Part shown: positions 53,232-62,591 of the stretch, one piece after another
Layout of the letters: the number at the start of each line of letters is the position of its first letter
Numbering within the stretch: the first letter of the stretch is position 1
Source of the DNA: G032773895 sp965248935
GTDB taxonomy: Bacteria; Pseudomonadota; Gammaproteobacteria; Pseudomonadales; Cellvibrionaceae
DNA: 64,000 nucleotides
Assembly: GCA_965248935.1 (NCBI GenBank)
Contig: OZ252214.1
Coordinates: 1,178,001 to 1,242,000, forward strand
Direction: 5' to 3'
Translations under genes and position numbers: made by a program
The notes under the pieces: model-generated
Databases searched by the model: none
Seen by the model: only the letters and a program-made list of their open reading frames with translations
What the model was told of the DNA's origin: nothing

Positions 53232-54155
53232 TCACCGAGCGGCCCGGTGAATATAAGTGGATGGATCAACAGCACGACCATGTTTAAAAACTTCAAAATG
53301 GACATGCGGACCAGTAGAACGTCCACTGGAACCCATCAATGCGACGATTTGCCCTTTTTTGACAACATCACCAACGCTCACCAAGTTCTCTTTACAATGA
53401 GCATAGCGTGTAGCGAAACCATTGCCATGACTCACTTCCACTAGCTGCCCATAGCCATAACGTTCACCAGACCAGGTAACAACTCCTGAGGCCACAGCAA
53501 TAATTTCCGCCCCTTCTTTACCGGCAAAATCCACTCCACCATGCCAAGCAATTTTACCAGAGAAAGGGTCATTTCGACGGCCAAAACGAGACGACATCCA
53601 CCCTTTTTTTATTGGACGACCCGCAATAAATACTTCGTTTTGAATCTTGCGATTAGCCAGTAAGGCTTCGAGCGTATCAAGTTGTTGCTGCCTATCTTCA
53701 ATTTGTTCAGCAAGCTGTTCTAACATTTGAGACAGCTCTGGCACTTTGTTCGACTCTCCGTCCAACCTATGCTCAGGACCACCCAACGCTGGCAGACTAC
53801 TGAAGTCAAACTCACCGTTATCCAAGTTTGCCATAGTTGTTAGACGCTCACCCAAAGCATCCAGCCGAACCAAACGTGCCTGTAATTCAGCGACCCTAAG
53901 AGTCAGTGCTGCGAGCTTTTGCTCAGCTTCACGGCGTGCGTTCACCACTTGAAGCTCTTGTTCATCCAAGGCTTTTTCCCAAGCGTGGGTTACTTCGGAT
54001 TTGAATAGGTCTGCATCACCATTAAATAAATAGGCAGAAAATACGGCACCAACAGGAATACCGACCAAGCAGGCAGAGAGAAATACACGAGTCCAACCTC
54101 CCAGCGTAAAGCTGCGAGTATTCCCATGTCGTTTACTTACAACGATTATTTTCAT
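53232..54155 (-). CDS. M23-family peptidase/LytM-like envelope protein
   Basis: A 307-residue protein. An N-terminal membrane anchor (about 22-46) is followed by a coiled coil (about 60-165, DEQELQVVNARREAEQKLAAL) and an M23 domain at the C-terminus with WHGGVDFAGKEGAE, VEVSHGNGFATRYAHCKENL and STGPHVHFEV. The metal ligands (H..D, HxH) are all present, so it may be an active endopeptidase. In this position (lpxC-secA interval) pseudomonads carry the same type of gene. It probably acts on peptidoglycan or regulates a lytic enzyme. Confidence 0.88.
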   Translation of the reverse strand: MKIIVVSKRHGNTRSFTLGGWTRVFLSACLVGIPVGAVFSAYLFNGDADLFKSEVTHAWEKALDEQELQVVNARREAEQKLAALTLRVAELQARLVRLDALGERLTTMANLDNGEFDFSSLPALGGPEHRLDGESNKVPELSQMLEQLAEQIEDRQQQLDTLEALLANRKIQNEVFIAGRPIKKGWMSSRFGRRNDPFSGKIAWHGGVDFAGKEGAEIIAVASGVVTWSGERYGYGQLVEVSHGNGFATRYAHCKENLVSVGDVVKKGQIVALMGSSGRSTGPHVHFEVFKHGRAVDPSTYIHRAAR

Positions 54156-54465
54156 CGGCTTGCTGACATGTGGTATCTAGATTCGAAAACATGGGCTACT
54201 ATTAGACAGCTTAGCTGCTATTTCCTCCACTAGGAATGCAAAGAACAAGGAAGCGTGCCCATTTAGTATAATAACGATACAGAGTTCTATCTATATCCAA
54301 GTTTCTGCTGGTAAAGTAGGTATCAGGCGACAAGACTATGGCATATGTAACCACGAAATACCAATTTTTCTGCCTCAGCATTTCGGCAAGCTAAGGCCCG
54401 TTAACACTGAGACTCCAACGTTTCTGGCTGCCCTTAAAACCCCATTGCAACCCAGTCGTTTTCGC
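54156..54465. other. intergenic region between the M23 gene and lpxC
   Basis: About 310 bases without a credible gene. Related pseudomonads have a dciA/DUF721 gene here; none is readable. A long open plus-strand frame without ATG (about 54200-54476) has no family resemblance. The M23-secA promoter should lie here. Confidence 0.5.
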
Positions 54466-55377
54466 CTATACGGCTAATAATGGTTTAATGTATGAAATAG
54501 GCGCGGTAGCTTCACCTTCAAATGTCACCACTTCCCATGCATCCTCACGCTTTATTAGCTCACGAAGAGATTTATTGTTGAGGCCATGGCCTGACTTATA
54601 AGCTTTAAACTCACCAATAAGGCTAGTGCCAAGAAGGTAAAGGTCACCAATAGCATCCAATACTTTGTGCTTTACGAACTCATCTTCATATCTCAAGCCA
54701 TCTTCATTCAATATTCGGTACTTATCAATGACAATAGCGTTATCTACACTGCCCCCTTTGGCTAAGCCTTTTGAGCGCAAGTATTCTATTTCATGCATAA
54801 AACCAAAGGTTCTTGCTCTAGAAACTTCTTTCACAAAGGAAGTACTGGAAAAGTCGACCGTCGCATTAAGCGTTCGTTCTTTAAATACTGGGTGATCAAA
54901 GTCGATGCCAAAGCTCACTTTGAAACCATTAAAAGGAAGGAAGGTCGCTTCCTTATCTCCATCTTTTACTGTTACTTTCTTCTTAATACGGATAAATTTC
55001 TTAGCGGCATCTTGTTCTTGTATACCAGCCGATTGAATCAAAAAGACAAATGGCCCTGCACTACCGTCCATAATAGGCACTTCGTCTGCACTCACTTCAA
55101 CGATAGCGTTATCTATTCCGAGTCCCGCCATAGCAGACAAAAGATGCTCTACAGTCGAGATCTTTACATCGCCAGAAACCAAACTCGTAGACAGTGTTGT
55201 ATCGCCAACATTTTCAGCAACAGCTTTAATTTCAACTACGGGATCAAGATCAACGCGGCAGAAGGTAATTCCAGAATCGATAGCGGCTGGGCGCAAGGTA
55301 AGGTAAATTTTCTGACCCGTATGTAAACCTATTCCAGTGGCACGAATTTCATTTTTCAATGTGCGTTGCTTGATCAT
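54466..55377 (-). CDS. lpxC: UDP-3-O-acyl-N-acetylglucosamine deacetylase LpxC
   Basis: Committed step of lipid A synthesis, a zinc amidase. It has 303 residues. Zinc ligands are in TVEHLLSAMAGLGIDNA (His) and KHKVLDAIGDLYLLG (His and Asp), and ERTFGFMHE-like ARTFGFMHEIEYLRSKGLAKGG is conserved. The C-terminal tail is of the type recognised by FtsH in enterobacteria, but that cannot be judged here. It follows ftsZ, the usual end of the dcw cluster. Confidence 0.97.
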   Translation of the reverse strand: MIKQRTLKNEIRATGIGLHTGQKIYLTLRPAAIDSGITFCRVDLDPVVEIKAVAENVGDTTLSTSLVSGDVKISTVEHLLSAMAGLGIDNAIVEVSADEVPIMDGSAGPFVFLIQSAGIQEQDAAKKFIRIKKKVTVKDGDKEATFLPFNGFKVSFGIDFDHPVFKERTLNATVDFSSTSFVKEVSRARTFGFMHEIEYLRSKGLAKGGSVDNAIVIDKYRILNEDGLRYEDEFVKHKVLDAIGDLYLLGTSLIGEFKAYKSGHGLNNKSLRELIKREDAWEVVTFEGEATAPISYIKPLLAV

Positions 55378-55713
55378 AGACGGACTCTCAATGGATGCAC
55401 TGTATTAAGCGGCGCGAATAGTACCAGAAAATTAGCTCTCCCACCAACAGAAGAGATCGAAAATCAACCACTAAGCTCACTTATTATCTTGTTATTTTCA
55501 TTAAATTTTAAAAGAATGTCCTTATCCCGTTTCATTCTTACAACCAGAAAACATACTTAATTAGCTAATAATACGACTACGAATAGGCGCAATAGTTCGA
55601 AATCGTTATTAGCCGTATAAAAATAAAGCTAAACGGGCGACGCACAGCGCCACCAACCGAGAAAGGGGCTCGGTTGGTGCAGTATCGGGGAAGCGCTTTG
55701 CGGTCGCGTTTAC
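55378..55713. other. ftsZ-lpxC intergenic region
   Basis: About 335 bases, non-coding. A strong hairpin lies on its right side (next entry). The lpxC promoter or leader is presumably here; no clear boxes are assigned. Confidence 0.5.
55651..55679 (-). promoter_or_regulatory. strong hairpin without T-run downstream of ftsZ
   Basis: CACCAACCGAG (55651-55661) pairs perfectly with CTCGGTTGGTG (55669-55679), eleven pairs around a seven-base loop. On the transcribed minus strand it is followed by GCGCTGTGC, not T, so it is not a classical terminator. It may protect or process the ftsZ mRNA end, or pause transcription before lpxC. Confidence 0.6.
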
Positions 55714-56874
55714 TTAATCCGCCTGCTTTCTTAAAAACGCTGGAATATCCAAGTATTCCATGTCCTTGTCTTGAGACACAGCCGCTGGCGACGATGCTGC
55801 AATCTTACTTGCACGCATCACTGTTGGTTTATCCAACGTAGAGTAATTTGGCTTTGGCTCAATTGGCGCACGAGTATTATCAACAACTACCTTTGTTTCC
55901 ACAGGCTCCCTTGCAACAACCCCTCCTAATCCAGTTGCAACAACCGTTACTCTCAAACTCTCGCTCATTTCCGGGTCGATAACTGTTCCCACAACAACCG
56001 TTGCATCACTACTAGCAAACTCTTCGATGGTATCTCCAACCTCAGAGAACTCACCAAGAGATAGATCCATGCCAGCAGTAATATTCACAAGTATCCCGCG
56101 AGCCCCCTGTAAATTAATATCTTCCAATAGTGGACTACGAATCGCAGCTTCAGCAGCTTCACGCGCACGATTTTCTCCGCTAGCACTCCCGCTCCCCATC
56201 ATCGCCATACCCATTTCAGACATAATTGTTCTTACATCAGCGAAATCGACATTGATCATTCCCGGACGAATAATTAAATCAGCAATACCTTGCACGGCTC
56301 CAAGCAATACGTTGTTTGCCGATTTAAACGCATCCAACAAACTGGTGGTCTTACCCAAAACAGCCAAGAGTTTTTCGTTTGGAATCGTGATTAATGAGTC
56401 AACACGATCCTGAAGTTGTTTTATTCCTTCCTCAGCAATGGCCATACGTTTGCGCCCTTCAAACGGAAAGGGTTTGGTCACTATAGCAACGGTTAGGATG
56501 CCTAATTCACGGGCAATTTCGGCAACAACCGGCGCACCACCAGTTCCAGTTCCACCACCCATACCCGCAGTGATGAACACCATATCCGCACCCGTTAGTA
56601 CTTCAGCGATACGTTCATGATCTTCCATCGCAGCTTGGCGACCAATTTCTGGATTAGCTCCAGCACCCAAACCCTTTGTCATAGTGTTACCCAACTGCAA
56701 GACAGTTCGAGCATCAATATCTTTTAAAGCTTGAGCATCTGTATTAGCGCAAATAAATTCTACGCCTTCGACAGCATTAGCAATCATATGCTTAACAGCA
56801 TTACCGCCTCCACCGCCAACTCCAACGACTTTTATTACCGCATTTTGCGGAATACTATCTACTAATTCAAACAT
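55714..56874 (-). CDS. ftsZ: cell division protein FtsZ
   Basis: Tubulin-like GTPase that forms the Z-ring. It has 386 residues. Signature GGGTGTGGAPVVAEIA, N-terminal VVGVGGGGGNAV, T7 loop NVDFADVRTIM. The C-terminal peptide LDIPAFLRKQ would bind FtsA and ZipA. It lies 103 bases after ftsA. A hairpin follows. Confidence 0.98.
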   Translation of the reverse strand: MFELVDSIPQNAVIKVVGVGGGGGNAVKHMIANAVEGVEFICANTDAQALKDIDARTVLQLGNTMTKGLGAGANPEIGRQAAMEDHERIAEVLTGADMVFITAGMGGGTGTGGAPVVAEIARELGILTVAIVTKPFPFEGRKRMAIAEEGIKQLQDRVDSLITIPNEKLLAVLGKTTSLLDAFKSANNVLLGAVQGIADLIIRPGMINVDFADVRTIMSEMGMAMMGSGSASGENRAREAAEAAIRSPLLEDINLQGARGILVNITAGMDLSLGEFSEVGDTIEEFASSDATVVVGTVIDPEMSESLRVTVVATGLGGVVAREPVETKVVVDNTRAPIEPKPNYSTLDKPTVMRASKIAASSPAAVSQDKDMEYLDIPAFLRKQAD

Positions 56875-56977
56875 AGGTATTTCCCCTTTTTTCCCCTTGA
56901 GACTTTTCAGTCTTAATAATATTTCGTATGGTCAAATACTTAACCACACAAAAATTCAATTATGCATTCAACCATTA

Positions 56978-58204
56978 CTAAAAATTTCTTTGAAACCAGT
57001 TTTTTAATTTTCTCCAACTGGATTCATTACGTTCATCGGAATAAAAGCCTTTCGAACTTTGTTTCATGCCATACTGTAATAAACCCACTCCGGTTGAATA
57101 AATTGGATTATTCACAATATCTTTTAGCCCGTTAATATTTTGCGGCGCACCTAAACGCACCGGCATATGAAATATTTCTTCCGCCAACTCAATGACACCT
57201 TCCATTTTTGACGTGCCGCCGGTTAATACAATCCCTGCGGCAACCATATCCTCAAACCCACTGCGGCGAAGCTCCGCTTGAACGAGGGTAAATAATTCGT
57301 CATATCTCGGTTCGACAACTTCGGCTAATGCTTGTCTAGAGAGGTCTCGCGCCGGACGATCACCCACACTTGGAACCTTAATGGTTTCTTCAGCACCCGT
57401 TAATTTTGCCAATGCACAGGCGTAACGAATTTTTATTTCCTCTGCATATTGTGTTGGTGTTCGCAGTGCCATGGCTATATCGTTAGTCACCTGATCGCCA
57501 GCAATAGGGATAACGCCTGTATGACGAATCGCCCCTTCAGTAAATATGGCAATATCTGTTGTACCCCCACCAATATCAACCAAACAAACACCCAATTCTT
57601 TTTCATCGTCAGTTAATACTGAATAACTGGAAGCGAACTGCTCCAAAATAATATCTTCAACATCTAAACCACATCGACGAATACATTTTTCAATATTTTG
57701 CGACGCATTAACCGCACAAGTGACCAAATGAACTTTCGCTTCTAAACGAACACCCGACATACCAAGAGGTTCTTTCACACCCTCTTGCTCATCAATCAAA
57801 TACTCCTGAGGTAGAATGTGGAGTATTCGTTGATCGGCTGGAATAGCTACGGCTTGCGCTGCGTCTATCACTCTATCTAAATCTTGCGAATACACTTCTC
57901 TATCTTTAATCGCAACAATTCCATGTGAGTTAAGACTTCTTATGTGGCTTCCCGCTATACCGACGTAAACAGAATGAATCTGGCAACCAGCCATTAATTC
58001 TGCTTCTTCAATCGCCCGCTGAATCGATTGAACCGTCGATTCAATATTAACCACTACACCTTTTTTTAAGCCGGTCGATTTATGAGACCCTATTCCAACA
58101 ATTGACAACTCTCCACTGGGGGAAACCTCACCAACAATTGCTACTACTTTGGAAGTACCGATATCCAACCCTACGATCATTCGAGCGTCATTAGAATTCG
58201 CCAT
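56978..58204 (-). CDS. ftsA: cell division protein FtsA
   Basis: Actin-like ATPase that ties FtsZ to the membrane. It has 408 residues from the ATG at 58204 (MANSNDARMIVGLDIGTSKV), which has GGGGG five bases upstream; a TTG at 58222 would add six residues. Phosphate-binding GLDIGTSKV and VCLVDIGGGTTDIAIF, adenosine motif GIVLTGGTSKMEG. The C-terminal amphipathic helix SSWRKLKNWFQRNF is the membrane-targeting sequence. It lies between ftsQ and ftsZ. Confidence 0.97.
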   Translation of the reverse strand: MANSNDARMIVGLDIGTSKVVAIVGEVSPSGELSIVGIGSHKSTGLKKGVVVNIESTVQSIQRAIEEAELMAGCQIHSVYVGIAGSHIRSLNSHGIVAIKDREVYSQDLDRVIDAAQAVAIPADQRILHILPQEYLIDEQEGVKEPLGMSGVRLEAKVHLVTCAVNASQNIEKCIRRCGLDVEDIILEQFASSYSVLTDDEKELGVCLVDIGGGTTDIAIFTEGAIRHTGVIPIAGDQVTNDIAMALRTPTQYAEEIKIRYACALAKLTGAEETIKVPSVGDRPARDLSRQALAEVVEPRYDELFTLVQAELRRSGFEDMVAAGIVLTGGTSKMEGVIELAEEIFHMPVRLGAPQNINGLKDIVNNPIYSTGVGLLQYGMKQSSKGFYSDERNESSWRKLKNWFQRNF

Positions 58205-58250
58205 TTCTACCCCCGAAGTCAAATAAAATAGTTTTTTTATCTTGCATTTT

Positions 58251-59099
58251 TTAACCTTTATTCACTGCAAGATAATCGTGTTCTTGCACTTGCCACTTAA
58301 TTGCAACACCATCTTCATAGCGCGCATCAACATATTCAATTTGTTGCTGTTTTTTATTTAAACCGGCGTTATATACCAGTAAAAAATTTTTCATTTTCTC
58401 AACAACATTTTCTTTCCCCAGCTCTACTGAAAAGAGGTTATCTAAGGTAACCATCCACCCCATAGTCGAATTCACGGATATTTCAGACACTCTCATTTTA
58501 TCTACCGCTAGAACTTGAGACAGATCGACATAAGTTTGAGTAATCTCCCGGCTATTTTCCCTAGGACCTTTTAATAAAGGAAGGTGTAACAACACTCTAG
58601 TATCCCCAACGTCAATAAGCTCTCCATAGATATTAATTACGCCATTATCACCCCATCGAGCAATCGGTTTTTGCTCTACTACATTTACTTCTAATGTATC
58701 AGGCCATCTGCGTTTGACCGATACTGACTCCACCCAAGCTTCATTATTTATCTCAGACTGTAACATGCTCAATTTTTGAGACAGAAAACCCTCTTTCAGA
58801 TTATCCAGTACCATTGTCTGAATTTTTTCCCTGGTAACATAATGAAACTCACCCATTACCTGCACATTAGAAATTGGTTTTCGAATTTTTTCTCCGAAAT
58901 TATTATACATTTCGGAAAAATCAATGGTCATTCCCATCCAAAATATAGCGGCAAATACACCAACTCCGATACTCCATTTTAAAAATTGGCGAATTACTCC
59001 AGATTTTTCTTTAACCCGATTCGGTACTTTTCTCGTGGCCCCTTTTCTATAAGATGACGATGCGACTGAGTTCCGTTTTTTTGGTTTTAATTTAGCCAT
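58251..59099 (-). CDS. ftsQ: cell division protein FtsQ
   Basis: Bitopic divisome protein linking early and late components. It has 282 residues. Basic cytosolic tail, one membrane helix (about 38-57), then a POTRA domain starting ISNVQVMGEFHYVTREKI and a beta domain with VKRRWPDTLEVNVVEQKPIARWGD. It overlaps ddl by eight bases. The extended Lys/Arg-rich N-terminus is common in pseudomonad-like FtsQ. Confidence 0.95.
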   Translation of the reverse strand: MAKLKPKKRNSVASSSYRKGATRKVPNRVKEKSGVIRQFLKWSIGVGVFAAIFWMGMTIDFSEMYNNFGEKIRKPISNVQVMGEFHYVTREKIQTMVLDNLKEGFLSQKLSMLQSEINNEAWVESVSVKRRWPDTLEVNVVEQKPIARWGDNGVINIYGELIDVGDTRVLLHLPLLKGPRENSREITQTYVDLSQVLAVDKMRVSEISVNSTMGWMVTLDNLFSVELGKENVVEKMKNFLLVYNAGLNKKQQQIEYVDARYEDGVAIKWQVQEHDYLAVNKG

Positions 59100-60039
59100 C
59101 TAATTCACCAATCGTTCCAGATAAAATTTCAATCACTAATTCTCCAAAACTAAGCCCCGCGTTTTTTGCCGCCATAGGAACCAAACTATGGCTTGTCATA
59201 CCTGGAATCGTATTCACCTCTAACAATAAAAATTCTTCTTTTTCATTCTGCATAAAATCGATTCGCCCCCACCCTGAACCTCCCAAAGCCTTAAATGCAT
59301 CTATCGCAATTTGCTGAATTTCGTTTACTTTTTTTTGACTTAACCCACAAGGACATAAGTACTCTGTGTCATTGGAAATGTATTTTGCATCATAATCATA
59401 AAACGTATTGTCAGTCTTAAGTTGTATAGGCGGTAACGCCTGTCCATTTAAAACAGCGACAGTATACTCACCGCCCACTACTTTTTTTTCTGCGATGACA
59501 ACAGTGTCATATTGCTTAGCTTTCTCGTATGCTTTTTTTAAATCTTGTACAGATTCAGCATAGCTCATACCTAAGCTTGACCCTTCGTTCACTGGTTTCA
59601 CAAAAACCTGACCACCTAAAAAATTTAAAATCGAGTTCCAATCCTCATCACCTTTTAATGCAACATACTTTGGCGTGGACAACCCCATACCTACCCACAC
59701 TTGCTTCGTCGTTAATTTATTCATCGCAAGCGCTGAAGCCGCATGATTACTACCTGTATAAGGAATTTTCATCCAATCAAGTAAACCCTGAATTTTCCCA
59801 TCTTCACCACCAATACCATGTAGTGCTAAAAACACTCGATTTGGCTTTATGTTAAATAACGTATTAACTATATCTTCATCAACATCAATGCCTACAGCGT
59901 CAACGCCCTCTTGTTGTAATACGGCCAATACCGCAGCTCCGCTTTGTAGAGAAATGTCTCGTTCCGCAGAAAGTCCGCCATATAAAACCGCAACTTTGCC
60001 AAAATCCCTTTCTTTTAATAGCTTCACTTTTGTATACAT
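59092..60039 (-). CDS. ddl: D-alanine--D-alanine ligase
   Basis: ATP-grasp enzyme making the D-Ala-D-Ala dipeptide of peptidoglycan. It has 315 residues. N-terminal VAVLYGGLSAERDISLQSG, VFLALHGIGGEDG, KPVNEGSSLGMS, and the metal-binding end LLLEVNTIPGMTSHSLVP. This is a DdlB-type dcw gene between murC and ftsQ. It has 61 bases before it to the murC stop. Confidence 0.97.
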   Translation of the reverse strand: MYTKVKLLKERDFGKVAVLYGGLSAERDISLQSGAAVLAVLQQEGVDAVGIDVDEDIVNTLFNIKPNRVFLALHGIGGEDGKIQGLLDWMKIPYTGSNHAASALAMNKLTTKQVWVGMGLSTPKYVALKGDEDWNSILNFLGGQVFVKPVNEGSSLGMSYAESVQDLKKAYEKAKQYDTVVIAEKKVVGGEYTVAVLNGQALPPIQLKTDNTFYDYDAKYISNDTEYLCPCGLSQKKVNEIQQIAIDAFKALGGSGWGRIDFMQNEKEEFLLLEVNTIPGMTSHSLVPMAAKNAGLSFGELVIEILSGTIGELDG

Positions 60040-60100
60040 TGAATTTCTTTATTAACTCTTTAATTTCAAAATGTTAATTTCAAAACACCATTTCTTTAGC

Positions 60101-61525
60101 TCATTGAATAAGTTTTCTCTTAGCTAACTCCTTGGCAAGCATTCCGACATTTCCAGCACCTTGAGTAATTACAATATCTCCTGCTTGAACTATATCCTTG
60201 ATAATCGCGGGCACACCTTCCACACCCTCTACAAAAATTGGATCAACCAGCCCTCTATTCCGAATGCTTCTACTTAAATGGCGCCCATCTGCACCTTGAA
60301 TTTTTTCTTCACCGGCTGAATAAACTTCCAATAAAACTAATTGATCAACGGAAGACAATACGTCAACAAAATCCTCATATAAATCCCGAGTACGTGTATA
60401 CCTGTGGGGTTGATATACCATGACCAATCTACGCTCAGGCCAACCCGCTCTCACGGCTGCAATGGTTGCCGCCACTTCCGTTGGATGATGACCATAATCA
60501 TCAACTAACATTGTCATTCCATCATCAACGTCAAACTCACCAAAAGTTTGAAAACGACGGCCAACACCGGAAAAATTCATTAATCCATTTTTTATTGCGG
60601 TATCGTCTATCCCTTCATCAACAGCTACTGCTACTGCGGCTGCGGCATTTAACGCATTATGCTTTCCTGGTAGATTGACCATTAATTCCAAGAAATTCAG
60701 CTCTCCTGGCCTTTCCAGTTTAAATTTGGTTTTGTTTCCTTCCTGTTCCACTTGGCTCACACGGAAATCACACCCCTCGGAAAATCCATAGGTAACAATA
60801 GATCTCGATATTAGCGGCATAATCTCTTGAATAACCGGATCATCACCGCAAACAACAGCGACGCCGTAAAAAGGCAAATTATGTAGAAATTCAATAAATG
60901 TCTTTTTCAATACTTCAAAATCACCACCGTAGGTATCCATGTGGTCAGCATCAATATTTGTCACAATGGCAACCATAGGTTGCAAATGTAAAAAGGAAGC
61001 ATCACTTTCGTCAGCCTCAGCAACCAAGTACTCACTTTCTCCCAAGCCTGCATTTGAGCCAGCGCTATTTAACAAACCACCAATAACAAACGTTGGGTCT
61101 TTTCCTCCCGCAGCTAAAATGGATGCCATTAAGCTTGTCGTAGTAGTTTTTCCGTGCGTACCTGCAACTGCAATTCCATGACGATAACGCATTAGTTCGC
61201 CGAGCATTTCTGCTCGTCGTACAACGGGAGTTCGTAATACTTTTGCTTCCACTAACTCGGGGTTACTTTGAGATACTGCACTTGAGTTCACCACCACATC
61301 GACACCGTGAATATTTTCAGCATGATGCCCAATAAATATTTTTACGCCCATCAACGATAAACGACAAGTCACTTCGGATTCTTTTATATCCGAACCAGAA
61401 ATCTGATAGCCCTGATTTTGTAATACCTCTGCAATACCACTCATGCCCGCACCACCGATACCGACGAAATGTATTCGTTTAATCCGACGCATTTCTGGTA
61501 CGCGGTATATGTCTGGATTAGACAT
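60101..61525 (-). CDS. murC: UDP-N-acetylmuramate--L-alanine ligase MurC
   Basis: Adds the first peptide residue to UDP-MurNAc. It has 474 residues from the ATG at 61525, with GAGG nine bases upstream; a GTG at 61540 would add five. Rossmann-like start RIHFVGIGGAGMSGIAEVL, ATP site VAGTHGKTTTTSL, EADESDASFLHLQP and DDYGHHPTEVAAT. It overlaps murG by eight bases. Confidence 0.97.
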   Translation of the reverse strand: MSNPDIYRVPEMRRIKRIHFVGIGGAGMSGIAEVLQNQGYQISGSDIKESEVTCRLSLMGVKIFIGHHAENIHGVDVVVNSSAVSQSNPELVEAKVLRTPVVRRAEMLGELMRYRHGIAVAGTHGKTTTTSLMASILAAGGKDPTFVIGGLLNSAGSNAGLGESEYLVAEADESDASFLHLQPMVAIVTNIDADHMDTYGGDFEVLKKTFIEFLHNLPFYGVAVVCGDDPVIQEIMPLISRSIVTYGFSEGCDFRVSQVEQEGNKTKFKLERPGELNFLELMVNLPGKHNALNAAAAVAVAVDEGIDDTAIKNGLMNFSGVGRRFQTFGEFDVDDGMTMLVDDYGHHPTEVAATIAAVRAGWPERRLVMVYQPHRYTRTRDLYEDFVDVLSSVDQLVLLEVYSAGEEKIQGADGRHLSRSIRNRGLVDPIFVEGVEGVPAIIKDIVQAGDIVITQGAGNVGMLAKELAKRKLIQ

Positions 61526-62591
61526 GTATAAATTCCTCACAAATATTGGCTATTTCTTTTTCTGTATTTGGCATAGCTTTGCTTAACGCATTGTTTGCCA
61601 TACTCAACAATGTTTTTCTATCAATAAAAAAATCTTTAATCAATTTGGCTAGTACTTCTGGTTTAGCGTCACGTTCTTGCAATATATGCCCTCCATTTTC
61701 TCGACAGACAAATTGCGCATTTTTAGTTTGATGATCATCCACGGCATAGGGAAAAGGAATATATATCGCCCCTAACCCTACGGTAGCCATTTCAGATACC
61801 GTCAAAGCTCCTGATCGACATATAACAAAATCCGCCCAATCAAGTGCTGCACTCATATCATCAATAAATTCGTATACTTCGGCATCAATATTTATTTTTT
61901 TATAGGCATCTTGCACCAATAATGAATCATTCTTTCCAGTTTGATGTTTTATTTTAAATTCACTGGTTTCACGCAATAGCTTCACGGCATTAGGAATAAG
62001 TTTATTAATCGCCGAAGCACCTAAACTGCCGCCAAAAATTAAAATTCTTATTGGCCCCTGTCGATCATTAAACCTTTGCTCTGGATTTTGAATTTTTCGC
62101 ATTTCTGCCCGAACAGGGTTACCCGTAACAACTCCTCCGGGTAATGCGCCAGGGAACGCCAGCAATACTCGTTCGGCCATTTTTGCTAACAACTTATTAG
62201 TTGTGCCAGCCACAGTATTTTGCTCGTGAATAATCAATGGCTTCCTCATTAGGTAAGCTGCAACACCACCTGGACCTGCCACATACCCACCAAACCCCAC
62301 AACACATGCTGGGTTAATTTTTCTTACAATTTTTATCGCTTGAATAATTGCAATAATAATTGAAATTGGTACAAATACTTTCTTTAAAAAATGTTTTCCT
62401 CTCACACCTTTTATTTTTAATAAGTGCAAACTAAAGCCTTCTGCGGGCACCAAACGGGATTCAATTCCATTTTTTGTGCCCAACCAGTGTATTCTATACC
62501 CCCGACTTTCAAGCTCCTTAGCGATGGCAATTCCAGGATAGACATGACCACCTGTACCTCCAGCCATAAACAACACGTTTTTATCGTTCAT
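61518..62591 (-). CDS. murG: UDP-GlcNAc transferase MurG
   Basis: Makes lipid II by adding GlcNAc to lipid I at the inner membrane. It is 357 residues from the ATG at 62591 (MNDKNVLFMAGGTGGHVYPG), with GGGAG upstream; the frame runs to 62627, but the inner start fits the family. G-loops MAGGTGGHVYPG and GFGGYVAGPGG, donor site LIFGGSLGA and HEQNTVAGTTNK. It overlaps ftsW by 11 bases. Confidence 0.97.
   Translation of the reverse strand: MNDKNVLFMAGGTGGHVYPGIAIAKELESRGYRIHWLGTKNGIESRLVPAEGFSLHLLKIKGVRGKHFLKKVFVPISIIIAIIQAIKIVRKINPACVVGFGGYVAGPGGVAAYLMRKPLIIHEQNTVAGTTNKLLAKMAERVLLAFPGALPGGVVTGNPVRAEMRKIQNPEQRFNDRQGPIRILIFGGSLGASAINKLIPNAVKLLRETSEFKIKHQTGKNDSLLVQDAYKKINIDAEVYEFIDDMSAALDWADFVICRSGALTVSEMATVGLGAIYIPFPYAVDDHQTKNAQFVCRENGGHILQERDAKPEVLAKLIKDFFIDRKTLLSMANNALSKAMPNTEKEIANICEEFIHV

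Noticed and set aside
54200..54476. Long plus-strand open frame between the M23 gene and lpxC.
   Set aside because: No start codon of any usual kind with a ribosome site and no resemblance to DciA or another family.
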